From: Periplaneta americana
Lineage: Eukaryota > Arthropoda > Insecta > Blattodea > Blattidae
Length of the DNA stretch: 64,000 bases
Assembly (NCBI RefSeq): GCF_040183065.1
Contig: NC_091131.1
Location: 13,104,300 to 13,168,299, forward strand
Direction of reading: 5' to 3'
The translations under genes and the position numbers were made by a program. The notes below the pieces were generated by a model, which did not search any database, had not been told where the DNA came from, and was given only the letters and a program-made list of their open reading frames with translations. How positions within the stretch are numbered: position 1 is the first letter of the stretch; each line of letters begins with the position of its first letter. Below, piece after piece: positions 44,086-55,286 of this stretch.

Positions 44086-45141
44086 TAAGAACAAAGTCTG
44101 TCAGAATGACAGCTGAGTGTAGGGCTGCAGGTTATGCACACTCTGGTATCTCTAAATTTTCATAGGGCCAAAATAAGCACAGATTTAGAAAACTGAAACA
44201 TTATTTTATTTTTTAGAGTTAAAAACAAAATTTCCATTTGTTAATTTTTTTCTTTTTTATTATTTTCACTGATCCATAACCTTAATATTTCTTAAGTGAT
44301 TGCTGTCCATTTGTTATTTTCTTTTTCATAGATGGTACAAATGGTTCATTAATGCCTTCGTAGCATGTAGTTTTCTCATCTATTGTATCACAAATTTCAT
44401 TACATTGTCGTTGTATTCACTACATTTTAATGTAAAGTTTTTTTTTTAAAGAGAAATAATTAATTATTCATTTATGTTTTATTCTGAAATAATAGTTGGT
44501 TAATACTGCAGTGTAGTTTGCAGAATTTAATTTTTACCAGCATTTTCAGCAATTACTGACCTTGATATGAATCTTCGTGAGATTAAATACACATGCTAGA
44601 CTGTTTATCACTTTCTTTATCAAATGTTTGCTTTTATTTCAAGTTTGAAATAAATTTTTCTTACACGAATGGTGGTGATATTTAGAATGCAACTAGCTTA
44701 ATGCTATGAGCGTTATCTTGTCAGTTTGTGTGCTTATCTGATTCCATCGTTATTGTGTCAAAAATAGGAAGTCATTTACTCTTTGCTTTTTGTGCAGAAC
44801 GTTTTACAGTCCCATAGCCTTAATGTTATTCAAAACTTCCTGTGATGCTTATTGTGGTTAGGACAAAACTCGAAACATTTTTGATACGAGTTTATAAACG
44901 GATATGCTATTGTTCTTTTTCCTCGCACATTTTTTTCACGAAGCTTGTTTACTTCTTACATAGTACACAGTGTTATAATTACATGGAAGCGAGGTAACTA
45001 CCGAGTGTAGTGTAGTTTCATTCTGACATATTTAACTAGTACACTACATATATTAAGATTTGAGTATTTGGTAATAGAATACAATTGAGGTGTCTAGAAG
45101 AAAGTTCAGCAATCTTCACTTTGGATAATTTTACATACAAG
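44086..45141. other. No gene seen
   Basis: AT-rich, no recognised repeat. Confidence 0.5.
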
Positions 45142-45394
45142 CCTAGATCATATATGTAACAGATATGTCGGGCTTATAGGCTTTAAGGTTAACAACTTTT
45201 GTCAGGTTACTACGCTACCATCTAGTTGTTACATAAGGAGTCACGTCATCATTCCCATTTGAATTGCATTAGCGACTGCGCTGCCATCTCGTGTTCGTTT
45301 ACGGTGGACTGGTGGCGATCCTGGCGGTTGTTCTCTTCAAAGTGCTGCCGATTTTAACGTAGCGAGGAGTTATCTGTTACATATATGATCTAGG
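45142..45394. mobile_element. MITE, 253 bp, 24-bp perfect TIRs
   Basis: The left end CCTAGATCATATATGTAACA (24 bp in full) is exactly inverted at the right end (45371-45394). ATACAAG flanks it on both sides, a 7-bp probable TSD. The GC-richer interior has no coding frame. A hAT- or Mutator-like TSD length is possible, but the class is open. Confidence 0.85.
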
Positions 45395-45545
45395 ATACAA
45401 GCAAGAAATTATTAGAGGTGTTCAAGGAACGAAAATTTGAACAATAACTATTTTCATATGTAAAGTGAAACCAGAAAAGCAATTTTAAATGATATTGTTA
45501 CTTTAAAGCTACTGTGAAACAAGATTATAAAGTATGTTGAATCTT

Positions 45546-45688
45546 TCGTACACTACTTTTAACACTTGAATATAGGCTATAGATCTAGTAGGCTCTGAGG
45601 ATGGTGTCGAATAGCACCGAAACAGCTGTAAGCCGCACATGCTTACATAATTAACACGAGTAAGATCGCCATTTAATCAATTATTTAT
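45546..45688 (+). repeat. Single-arm relative of the foldback element at 81-516
   Basis: It shares TACACTACTTTTAACACTTG with 58-75, and GATCTAGTAGGCTCTGAGGA, ACAGCTGTAAGCCGCACA and TAACACGAGTAAG with the arm at 415-493. Only one arm is present, so the family can exist without the inverted duplication. Confidence 0.75.
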
Positions 45689-45826
45689 AAAGCCTTTCAT
45701 TTGAAGATTGCTATTTTTGCATCGCATATCTGGATTTTGCAGACTTTGCATTTGAGATGAGGAAGATTGCCAGGTTTGTAGCAGTTCTACATTTATTTCT
45801 TTGCTTGAATTTTAAGTTTGAATTAC

Positions 45827-46412
45827 AAAAATACTCGGGAAGAAATTAAACACAGAATAAATATGGGAAATGCCTGTTATTATTCTGTTGAGAAGCTTTT
45901 ATCATCCGGTCTGCTGTCAAAAAATCTGAAAGTTAGAATTTATAAAACTGTTATATTACCGGTTGTTCTTTATGGTTGTGAAACTTGGACTCTCACTTTG
46001 AGAGAGGAACAGAGATTAAGGGTGTTTGAGAATAAGGTTCTTAGGAAAATATTTGGGGCTAAGAGGGATGAAGTTACAGGAGAATGGAGAAAGTTACACA
46101 ACACAGAACTGCACGCATTGTATCCTTCACCTGACATAATTAGAAACATTAAATCCAGACGTTTGAGATGGGCTGGGCATGTAGCACGTATGGGCGAATC
46201 CAGAAATGCATATAGAGTGTTAGTTGGGAGGCCGGAGGGGAAAAGACCTTTGGGAAGCCCGAGACGTAGATGGGAAGATAATATTAAAATGGATTTCAGG
46301 GAGGTGGGATATGATGGTAGGGACTGGATTAATCTTGTACAGGATAGGGACCAATGGCGGGCTTATGTGAGGGTGGCAATGAACCTCCGGGTTCCTAAAA
46401 GCCAGTAAGTAA
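45827..46412 (+). mobile_element. LINE 3' end, (AAGT)n tail, ORF2 C-terminus intact
   Basis: An open frame of 196 codons (45818-46408) runs from NTREEIKHRINMGNACYYS through LYGCETWTLTLREEQRLRVF and LRWAGHVARMGESRNAYR to the stop just before AAGTAAGTAA. It is the best preserved of the four larger or smaller copies in the window. RT and endonuclease are missing. TSD not resolved. Confidence 0.85.
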
Positions 46413-46711
46413 GTAAAACAACATATAGATAAGAATGTAAGTAATATTCTACACACACAATTCTCATAATTTTTCATTAGTCCACATACATATAGTCATC
46501 GTCATTTTCAGCCTCACTAACTAAATTAGATGCACGAATATTGTCAATTAGACACTTGTGAAAATCCAATTTGTGTTTGACACCAATACTTGCTAAAGTG
46601 GATTTCAAGCAGTTCCATATCAGCCACCTTCTTATAATGGACAAGGTTTGGTTATGATTGTTGAATGAGTTTTGGAAGCATTTGAAAACATGAGTTTCTT
46701 TTTTTGTTATA

Positions 46712-47518
46712 CAGTGAAACCTCTCATTTACGGACATCGAAGGGACGTAACAATCTGTCCGCACCTGGGAGGTGTCCTTTATTGGGAGGGAGGCTCCCCA
46801 ATCTAACAGTAAATTTATAATATGCATTATGTTTCCCTTTACGTTTTAAATGAAATGTATTACTGTAGTCTAATTCTAAATACAGTCTACTGTACTACAG
46901 TAAACTCTTTGCAACTTTTACTACAGTAGATAAGACCGAAAAAGGAAAATACAGTACTGTGCAAGGCAATTTTATTTTAGGTCTACAGTTATGCAGTACT
47001 GTAATTTACAGTTTTCAAATTAACCTTTACGTTCAGGTGCCATGTCTCTCGAAACAGAACAACTGATTGAAGTGAAGAGAATAATCCTACTAACCCTATC
47101 GTGTGTCGAATACAATTTCACGATCGCGGAAACCTTGGACCCATCAGACAGGTTAAATTTTATGACTCTGTTTATCCACCCGCTACCAGCTAACAAGGAC
47201 TAGCCGACTGGGCTAGTGGTAGCCTACGAGACCCTTATTGTCTTCTTTCATGTTAAAGAATTTCTCTACAGTTCTCAAAACTAAATTTTCCATTTTTGTA
47301 ACACATTAGGTCTTGAAAACCAAGTTCTGTCCGCAGTCAGGAGGTAAAGCAAGCTTTAGGACTGTGAAACAGCTGTCCATGTCCGTGTTTGAGAGTGTCC
47401 GTAAACGAGAGTTAAATTCATCATTATTTCTATATTATTTCAGTTGGGACATAAAAATCTGTCCATATATGAGGAGTGTTCTGTATCTTGGGGGTGTCCG
47501 TAAGGAGAGGTTTCACTA
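46712..47518. mobile_element. pogo/Tigger-like element copy 3 (opposite orientation)
   Basis: Inverted relative to copies 1 and 2: it starts CAGTGAAACCTCTCATTTAC and ends GGAGAGGTTTCACT with TA context on both sides. It lacks the 68-bp expansion. Confidence 0.8.
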
Positions 47519-48785
47519 TATAGCCTATTTAAATGAATCTATATCATGCATGTAGAAGTTGTCACCTTTCACCAGGATACTGCACTTATTGTTCTTTTGT
47601 TCTTTGTGTATGTATCTCTTGTAAGGAGCAGATTTGAAATGCTAAACATCTAATGGCTTTAATATCTTTTCTGCTTCAGATTTCCAATCAAATATTTCAC
47701 ACACTTCCATTCCATCTTTCACTACTTCTGAATATTTTCAAATTATTTTAGATGTACTCTCTGGATTTTTTATTACCGGTACCTGTCTTTTTTAAATATC
47801 TTTAGAACACAATCCAAAGAGTCTGTGAGGAAGAAAGAGTCGTCCAGAATTGGACAAAAAACTTGCAGGTGCTTGAATTGCTTTAGAATGTGGTATGAGT
47901 GTTATTTTCTCAGTGCTATTGATTTTACTGGAAATCTTATGATAACTTCTTTCATAAACCATTGAATAAACGCACAGTAAACAGAAAAATAAAAAATATG
48001 GCTGATGTTCACATGGCCAGATAGGTGTCCTGATTGGCCAGTGTGGATATTGTAGGCCATGCTTCTCAGATTGTAAAAAAGTGATCATGGAAATTGCAGC
48101 CTTTACTTCTAACCCCAGTTTTCAATATGAAAACTAATCCATTTACAGCTGATTTTGCTTCACACAACCTTTGCATACCGTAAGAAGATGCCAAGGATAA
48201 CCCTTTGCTACCATAAAGTAGGCCTGAATTCATAAAAGAATTGGAGATTGCTGATTTTGCTTCTAGACATCTCAATTTCAACATGCAATATAGCCTACAT
48301 TTTTTTTATTCGTGGTGAATGAAATATTTGAAATAATACTACTGAACTGTAGTGACATATTATATTTAGAAATTTATTTTCCTCCTTTTCTTTTACTGCT
48401 TTATTAAGAGGAAGGATTGTAATGCTGCAATCGATCTATTTCAAGACATAAACGTTTTAAGCACGCATAATACCGAGAAAGTGGTTTTTGATGTGTTGTC
48501 TTTATAAATTTGTTTCTCCCAAAACATTGGACGGATTTTGTTTGTATTCGATATCAACTAGTAAATTCAACTGGGAGTGATGCACATGAAATATAATCAC
48601 TTTTACTAAAGAACGGATTTTTATTAGAAAAGTATAACACAAAATGGTGATTTATTCAGAATAGCTAGACTAGAGCTTTTTTTAACGTGAATACGTCTAT
48701 TCTTTCCGTCCAAGGCATGGACAAGCCATGGCCAAAACTTATATCTCAGACCTTTACAACCTAGAGTTAAGTGACATATACCATC
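47519..48785. other. No gene seen
   Basis: AT-rich, with unsupported short frames (47792-48088, 48066-48284). Confidence 0.5.
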
Positions 48786-49209
48786 GTGTAGAGCAGCGTT
48801 TCTCAAACTATGGTCCGCGGACCACCATTGGTCCTTGAGTTCTGCCCTTGTGGTCCTTAATAAAACAAAAAAGAAAACATAAAATTCAAATGAATTGCGT
48901 ATCACACTATAGCCGAAAATCTCAGAGTTTGGAAATGACACATGGCAATCGCCTTTCACTTTTTCTTCCAGCACTAATATTTTATGAAATTTCTTACCTT
49001 ACCCGTTTACCCACTTCTCACTGTACTCTCAGCAACAAAAGAGGGATTTGAAGCACTATTAACGTGGCGTTTCCCTGCATATCTGGCGCCGAGCCTCTAT
49101 TCCAGCCAGGGACCACCCGAATTCAGAACAGAGGACCAAAGTACCGAACCTTTTCATGTATTGACGACTTTCTTAATATAAGACGTTTTAAGAAATTTTA
49201 GACTCCGCC

Positions 49210-49560
49210 TGTTTTAAAATCCGTCAGGTTTACTTTTTACACTTGCGTGTTTCGTCTCTAAGTGCCGTTTCAATTTCGCGGGTTTCATACACTCGTTTGA
49301 AAGCACTTCGTAACAAACAACGCACCGAGGTTTTGGTTCACTCTCATTGTCACACCAAGTAAATCCAAGTTCCAAATAACTCTTGTCATATTTATGAAAT
49401 TATTTTTTCTTTGAATAGTTACCAGTAGATATTTCTTTAATGACACTATAATTAATATATTTCTTCACACACAGCTTCTGAACTATTAGCACTGCCCAAA
49501 TGAAGCGTATCATCATGTTCCTTTCTTTTCAAAGATCCAGATCGAAGCCAGTTTTCCATT
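49210..49560 (-). pseudogene. BED zinc-finger N-terminus of hAT (ZBED5-like) transposase
   Basis: Read on minus with small frame changes, it gives GFTWCDNESEPKPRCVVC, then a Tyr/Glu segment and LKRHLETKHASVKS-like residues: the C-x2-C...H-x4-H BED finger and its flank. Upstream is the lead MENWLRSGSLKRK with HDDTLHLGS. Stops and shifts interrupt it. It is a relic of the transposase of the element 48794-50410. Confidence 0.6.
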
Positions 49561-49812
49561 ATTTATAATGGGCACTATTTAACAGAGACATGGACAACTA
49601 CTAGCGTGTACCACACACGGAGGATTTCAAATAAGTGCTAACAGACATTCGATGAATCAACAATGCACAGAAATTTTATAAGTTGTGATTGGATACAAAA
49701 ATATAATTAGAAGAGTATTATAATTAATTAATTCCATTTTAAAATATAAGAATACTGGTATTAAAATATACTACAAAAATGATAAATTTGAATAATTTCG
49801 AGGGAAAAATTG

Positions 49813-49884
49813 TTCCGGAGCCGGGTATCGAACCCGGGACCTTTGGTTTAACGTACCAACGCTCTACCACTGAGCTACTCGGGA
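49813..49884 (-). repeat. tRNA-like unit, cloverleaf largely intact
   Basis: On minus: acceptor TCCCGAG/CTCCGGA (one mismatch), D stem GCTC/GAGC, anticodon stem TTGGT/ACCAA with a 7-base loop ACGTTAA, and T arm CCGGG, TTCGATA loop, CCCGG. Loop position 33 is C instead of the near-universal U. It is TE-borne, not called as a tRNA gene. Confidence 0.75.
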
Positions 49885-50171
49885 ACTCTAACCGACACCG
49901 ATCCAATTTTTCCCTCTATATCCACAGACCTCAAAGTGGGCTGACAACCGTCAAGCAACCAACTTCGAGTGCACACTAACTCCGTGTGACTTAAATTGTG
50001 GTTTTCTGAAAATCTTGATTTGCATAATACACGTCACTGTTCGTTAACAGAAAACCACAATTTAAGTCACACGGAGTTAGTGTGCACTCGAAGTTGGTTG
50101 CTTGACGGTTGTCAGCCCACTTTGAGGTCTGTGGATATAGAGGGAAAAATTGGATCGGTGTCGGTTAGAGT

Positions 50172-50243
50172 TCCCGAGTAGCTCAGTGGTAGAGCGTTGG
50201 TACGTTAAACCAAAGGTCCCGGGTTCGACACCCGGCTCCGGAA
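50172..50243 (+). repeat. tRNA-like unit, cloverleaf largely intact
   Basis: A mirror copy of 49813-49884 with one visible T-loop difference (TTCGACA). All four stems can form and the length is 72 nt. The anticodon position would read GTT, but C33 and the repetitive context argue against function. Confidence 0.75.
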
Positions 50244-50418
50244 CAATTTTTCCCTCGAAATTATTCAAATCAACTTTACAGGGAGTTATACCTGAAAATC
50301 TTGATTTGCATGATAAATTTGCTTTCGAAGGGAACAAGAGTAAGGTGGTCCGCGGAACTGTTCTGACTTAAAAAAGTGGTCCCCACTTCAAAAATGTTTG
50401 AGAAACGCTGGTGTAGAG

Positions 50419-51248
50419 GACATAATTATGCACGAGATAACATAACAATAACATCCGGTAATGACGCCATTACAGCGCAGCGAGGGAAAACAAAATGGCG
50501 CCGATTGCAGCACCACGCCGTTTTGTTTTAGTATCGGCTGTAACTTCAGACTGGGTCAACGTATTTCGATGATCGAGTTGTCATTTGAAAGGAAATGAGT
50601 TACTTTTTTAAGGCATAATAGACTGCTGTATAGTGCCATTTAAAACAAGCGAATGGTGCGCGTGTAAATTGAAATTTGGCGACAATTTCAAAATATCGAA
50701 GATTGTCGCTCAAAAAAGTCAAGACGAAATTGATGAAAGGGCATCAGTATGATAAAGGATATCGATACGAATCGATTGGTGTGCCTGAAAGCAATGCTGA
50801 AAGTTGTAGAGATTGATGCACGTCTTAAAGCAGAGCGTCAGAGCGGACAAGACGCGCATGGCTCAAGCGAGTGCAGTGTTTCTGCGTCTGTTGTGGCTAA
50901 TATCGATATTAAAAGACGTTGTAAAGCACAAGAGCAACCTGACGGTACGATTCGTGTGCGTGAAAGTTATGCGAAGGTGAAAATAAATAGTAACATTTTA
51001 TTTCGCAGACCATAAACAAACTATTTTCCAATTATTTCTTTGCTTTTTTATGGGGGAGAAGGTCAAGACTAATAATAACTTATAAGAGTTGGGCAATAAT
51101 TGTTCACATGTTTGTTAAACAAACTGCAACATCGGTCCCAAGACTACGTAAAACTCCATTATAACGTTATTCAGGAAATAGGCAAAAAAGAATTCGTTCC
51201 ACAGACCTGTGGTTTATAGAAACGACTGAAAATTGTTCAGATCAATGT
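50419..51248. other. No recognised gene; one unsupported 88-codon frame
   Basis: Somewhat GC-richer around 50450-50560 (a GGCGCC and AAATGGCGCCG context). The frame 50749-51015 (VEIDARLKAERQSG ... RVRESYAKVKI) is charged and of unknown nature; it could be an exon or chance. Nothing more can be said from sequence alone. Confidence 0.35.
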
Positions 51249-51262
51249 TATAGCGGCAGTTT

Positions 51263-51832
51263 TTTCTTGTTAGGAGGGAGGAAGGGAACATCCCATGCAT
51301 TACGACCTGAGGTCCATTGTACACCCCTCATATAGATTCGTGATGAGTTGCATGCCCACCGACCTAACCACTTGACCCCCTTAACGACCGGCCCCTACAG
51401 CCAACAGGTCCATGCACCACTCCTGCTTCGGCAACCCCCCAAGCTTCCTTAATGGTCCGAGGCGGAAGTCCTCCCCCGAGAAGTCTGCCAAGGGTTCCGT
51501 TGCAGAAACTATCAATCATCACTTGAATACAATCCACGGAGTCCGGTCGAGAGAGCCAGCAGCTTCGGAGGGCCGCCTGTAGAGCGATCTGCAAACCAGA
51601 AGAAGTAACGGGATAATGAATGAAAGGATGATAGGGGAGGAAAGGAAGTGGCGAAAATGAGTGGGGTTCCAATCGCCTGATAAAGTTACCTGATATTCAT
51701 CCATAGTAGTGAGGGGAAAACTCCGAAAAAAAAAAAAAAACCTCATCCAAACAACTCGTTTCTACTGGGGATCGAACCTGGCCCTTTGGGTTCGGAGTTA
51801 GACTCGCTAACCCCTCAGCCACAACGGTGGAC
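51263..51832 (-). mobile_element. tRNA-derived SINE, about 570 bp, with TSD
   Basis: On minus the head holds TGTGGCTGAGGGGTTAGCG (A-box region) and GGTTCGATCCCC (B box) near 51765-51830. A long body extends to about 51270. The flanks TATAGCGGCAGTTT (51249-51262) and TATATCGACAGTTT (51833-51846) differ at two of 14 positions. Confidence 0.75.
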
Positions 51833-51846
51833 TATATCGACAGTTT

Positions 51847-53622
51847 GTTCCGAAAATGAAATCGACTACATATAGACATTTTTATTTTATGTCATACATT
51901 GGAAAGAAATCCTGTACTACAAGAAATATTGATCCACTACCTTTCTTACAGCACTTTAACATGACAGCATAAGATGCTTCGAAATTCAGTCAAAACTGAA
52001 TCGCGTGTTTCGATGGGGTACTATGTTTTCCGACTTTGACATACAAAATAAATGGCCGACAAGCTCTTAGATACCAATGTCATAAGGACAGGACGATATA
52101 GAATGTCGTGGTCACTTGCAGAAAAAAACATCGTCCAAGTTAAAGTTGCGACTGAGCCGAAAATTTTACTTGTCGTCAAGGAGACGAGTTGAATGGTGCG
52201 AAATTTTCTTTTTTGCTGATGTTAAAATGTTCTAGCTCCTTGAGATAGGGAAGGTCGGAGAAAAAGACGTTGACTATAGCAGAGATTTTTTTTTTTTTCA
52301 GACTTTTTTTTTCTCGGTCTGTGTGAACCCTCCTCTGCCTCCTCCTCCCGTTTTCGGTAGTTTCCTTGCTTTCCTGCGGCTGTCTCGGCATCGCGAAGCT
52401 TTAAATGCAGTTTTGTGAAACATTTTTTTGAGAATTAGGTTTTTTATTTTTGAACAAACATTATTTTTGCATGTTGTTAGACCTCGCTAGAGCTTTCTAA
52501 AGAATATTTATTGTTTAGCATATGTTGGGTGGTTCACGAGATATAAAATGTTTTAGATTGTGGGAGTGTGAAAATCGTAGGCGATTTTGACATGGCCGCC
52601 ATTTTGGCAGTTTTCAAGATTTGTCAATGATCGTTCGCTGCTCTAGTCGAAGTAGGCTCGGAGTACTACGAACAAACGTAGCTAACGCGAAAGTCTGAAG
52701 GGAACTGAGTAGTAATTTCAGGTGAAAACCGATTTTTTATTTTGTTTTTCAAAAAAAAAAGAAAGTAAAAAACTGCTATAGTAAAGTTGAACGGGTTTAA
52801 TTTATCCCAAGTTTAACTAACTTTCGAGAAAACGTCCCTAAACGATGCAATATAACTGCCGCCATTTGTTATGTTGAGTCTCAGCTATTGTGAAATGTGC
52901 CTGCTAAAACGGTTTAAGTACATGTTACTGTTAGTGCACTAGCTTTATCTATGGTGTGGTAGCTCCTTTACTTGTCTGTGATTTGCGTATAGGCAGTGTC
53001 CCATCATTGGACTTAGAAAAATTTCTCGCGGGACACGAAGTGCAGTTTCTCCTAAAAAACTTTGCTCTTTAAAACTATATATATATATATACACGAGAAA
53101 AACGATGAATGTCACATTTCTATTAAGGATTACATAATGATCTGAGTCTATAACTGCAAGATGTAGTGCTGCTGTTTCTATAGAAAATAAAGGAAAGGAT
53201 TGCTGTATTCGTGATGATAATTCTCCTTTTTACCATTTTTCATAAGAACAACATTAAATTTCGCAGTAATCCATTGAATTAGATAATGACATCAACCTTA
53301 AGAAAACTGTGACATTCATCGTTTTTCCCGCAAACTCTTCATATATATATACTGAAGCAAAAGTACTGGATAGAGATATCACTTGAAAAGGTCTTGGTTG
53401 CAAATATGTTGCCTGTTTTGCAATATTATCGACTTTCTCGTTCTTTAGGTCGAAAATCGAAACTAATGATAGAAAACGGTGTAGACACGCGTATTACACA
53501 CTTTATGAAAGAATGAGCAGAATCGGTTCTACAGATAAGCCCATTTGATGTTTTTTTTAAGTATGGCGGCGCATGTAATTCATACATCCTTTTTCCGCGC
53601 AAGTTAAGATTTTTCAAACTGT
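51847..53622. other. No gene seen
   Basis: Includes (AT)n at about 53075-53090 and 53341-53350. The stretch 52180-52390 contains polypyrimidine runs. No supported exon or TE border. Confidence 0.45.
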
Positions 53623-53625
53623 CCT

Positions 53626-53869
53626 CGAGTTAGCTCTGTGGTAGCGTGTCTGCCTCCAGACTAGCCGGTTCGATTCCCGGCAGGGTCAGAAATTTTCATG
53701 TAAAATTTCTACCTCGGGACTATGAGAGATGGCAATGCATAACTTCTAATCTCTAAATTGTGCACCATTATATCTGGGTTAAGTCTCAAATCTCTCCGCA
53801 GTGCATATGAATCCTGGTTGAGTGGAAGAGAAGGCCTGATGGCCTTAACTCTGCCAGGGAAAATAAAAC

Positions 53870-53929
<60 letters not shown>

Positions 53930-53930
53930 G
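53626..53930 (+). mobile_element. tRNA-derived SINE with LINE-like 3' tail and (ATT)n
   Basis: The head GTTAGCTCTGTGGTAGCG (A box) and GGTTCGATTCCCGG (B box) is tRNA-like. The 3' part CCTGGTTGAGTGGAAGAGAA through TTAACTCTGCCAGG, followed by AAAATAAA and (ATT)n (about 53872-53928), matches the LINE 3' end at 1155-1232 on minus. Confidence 0.8.
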
Positions 53931-54098
53931 AGAAGGCTTATGTCACTGTTGACAGTGATTCATCCGTCGGATGGGGACGTTAAGCCTGGCGGCTGCGTTG
54001 GAGTAGGCTACGTGCCGGCACCGGGTTTCTCCTTCTCCCTCACCACCATCATCGTCTTCAACCATTCCCTACACTACATTTACACTTACACTTACTCT
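53931..54098. other. GC-richer repeat-like segment, class unknown
   Basis: It contains ATCCGTCGGATGGGGACGTT and resembles a shared TE 3' region by style, with no second copy in the window. It and 54368-54440 are the host sequence of the SINE at 54110-54356. Confidence 0.35.
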
Positions 54099-54109
54099 CA
54101 CCCAGGTGT

Positions 54110-54356
54110 ATTTTTTTATTTTATTGGGTTATTTTACGACGCTGTATCAACATCTAGGTTATTTAGCGTCTGAATGAAATGAAGGTGATAATGCTGGTGA
54201 AATGAGTCCGGGATCCAACACCGAAAGTTACCCAGCATTTGCTCATATTGGGTTGAGGGAAAACCCCGGAAAAAAACCTCAACCAGGTAACTTGCCCCGA
54301 CCGGGATTCGAACCCGGGCCACCTGGTTTCGCTGACCGTTACTCCACAGGTGTGGA
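54110..54356 (-). mobile_element. tRNA-derived SINE with 11-bp TSD
   Basis: CACCCAGGTGT is exact at 54099-54109 and 54357-54367. On minus the head has a GGAGTAACGGTCAGCG region and CCCGGGTTCGAATCCCGG (B box in a T arm). The tail has GCGTCGTAAAATAACCCAAT then an A-rich end. It is related to the SINE at 61913-62163 and the scrap at 25596-25629. Confidence 0.9.
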
Positions 54357-54672
54357 CACCCAGGTGTGAGACATAACTCTCCACAGATACACATCGTGCA
54401 TAACATGGCCCGCCGAAGTGGTATGCAACTTGAAAATGGGTCACAAACTTACAGTCCTACCGTCTATCCGCGATATGAGGAACCCGAATGACGCAAGTGA
54501 AGTGGATAAGCATTAGACACACGCACACACGCACAAATTTTTTCAGATTTAAGGGAATTTTTTCTCTGAAACTACTCAATCTACATATATGAAATTTGTA
54601 CAGTGTGTTCTGCAATCTTGTTCTACAAAGTAGACCTACAGGTTTATGAATATCACACACATAACATAATAT

Positions 54673-54960
54673 CGAAATAAAATAAAGAAGGTGAACATGC
54701 GAATTCTAAATGAAGCAGTCGAACAAGTGGACAGCTTCAAATACTTGGGGTGTACTATAAGCAGTAACATGAGCTGCTACCAAGAAGTCAAAAGGAAGAT
54801 AGCAATGGCAAAGGAAGCTTTTAATAGAAAAAGAAGCATCTTCTGCGGATCTCTGAAAAAAGAACTAAGGAAAAAAACTGGTGAAGTGCTTTGTTTGGAG
54901 TGTGGTATTGTAAGGGGCAGAAACATGGGTATTACGACCAAGTGAAGAGAAGCGACTACT
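54673..54960 (+). pseudogene. LINE RT C-terminal fragment A
   Basis: The frame reads NMRILNEAVEQVDSFKYLG, then CTISSNMSCYQEVKRKIAMA and KEAFNRKRSIFC. The next LINE motif appears in another frame (GAETWVLRPSEEKRLL), showing a shift near 54885. It is followed by foreign sequence and then fragment B at 55287. Confidence 0.75.
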
Positions 54961-55286
54961 GTTCTCCAACCAGGAGATCAACCGTGAAAGGAATGTGCTT
55001 ACTATTGCCTCATCTATTGGAACGAAGTAGATAAATAATATTACCGTTATAACGCCAGTTTAAAAACCATGCGCTCTCCTGCATATGTTATTTCCTGTAT
55101 GAAGAGATTAAAAGACCAGGAGATTAACTGTGATCTTATTTTGTAACTAGGGTAGTATCAGTGTTATGGTTTGTGCTGTGAGAGCTAGCCAATAGAGATA
55201 AGAGTACCCACATGTGTGACCTTATGACATCAACATTCATTCACAGCATCACCCCGCTTCCCTTCATTCCCTGGAGACTTTCTCGT
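54961..55286. other. Sequence interrupting a LINE
   Basis: About 325 bases lie between two halves of one LINE ORF. It contains two similar stretches, CCAGGAGATCAACCGTGA and CCAGGAGATTAACTGTGA, about 130 bp apart. It is probably an inserted element of unknown class. Confidence 0.45.

Larger units (their letters stand above)
49791..50309. mobile_element. Palindromic tRNA-derived dimer inside a hAT element
   Basis: Two divergent tRNA-like units lie at 49813-49884 (minus) and 50172-50243 (plus), in arms that are near-perfect inverted repeats around a spacer at about 50008-50048. ATGATAAATTTG occurs at 49779-49790 and 50310-50321 (12-bp TSD; up to 5 bases could belong to the element). The same unit makes up the array at 24913-26494. 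Confidence 0.85.
48794..50410 (-). mobile_element. hAT element (ZBED5-like lineage), internally deleted, 8-bp TSD
   Basis: The termini CAGCGTTTCTCAAACTATGG and the inverted ...GTTTGAGAAACGCTG are typical hAT ends. GTGTAGAG is duplicated exactly at 48786-48793 and 50411-50418. A BED-type finger is encoded on minus at about 49210-49560, while the catalytic region is gone. The element was later invaded by the tRNA-like dimer at 49791-50309. Confidence 0.9.

Noticed and set aside
50172-50243. A tRNA-Asn gene
   Set aside because: The cloverleaf is good, but position 33 is C, the unit is repeated at several loci in inverted pairs, and it lies inside a TSD-flanked TE.
50749-51015. 88-codon charged frame as a gene or exon
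   Set aside because: No recognisable domain, no clear splice sites, no second copy; left as unsupported, not called.
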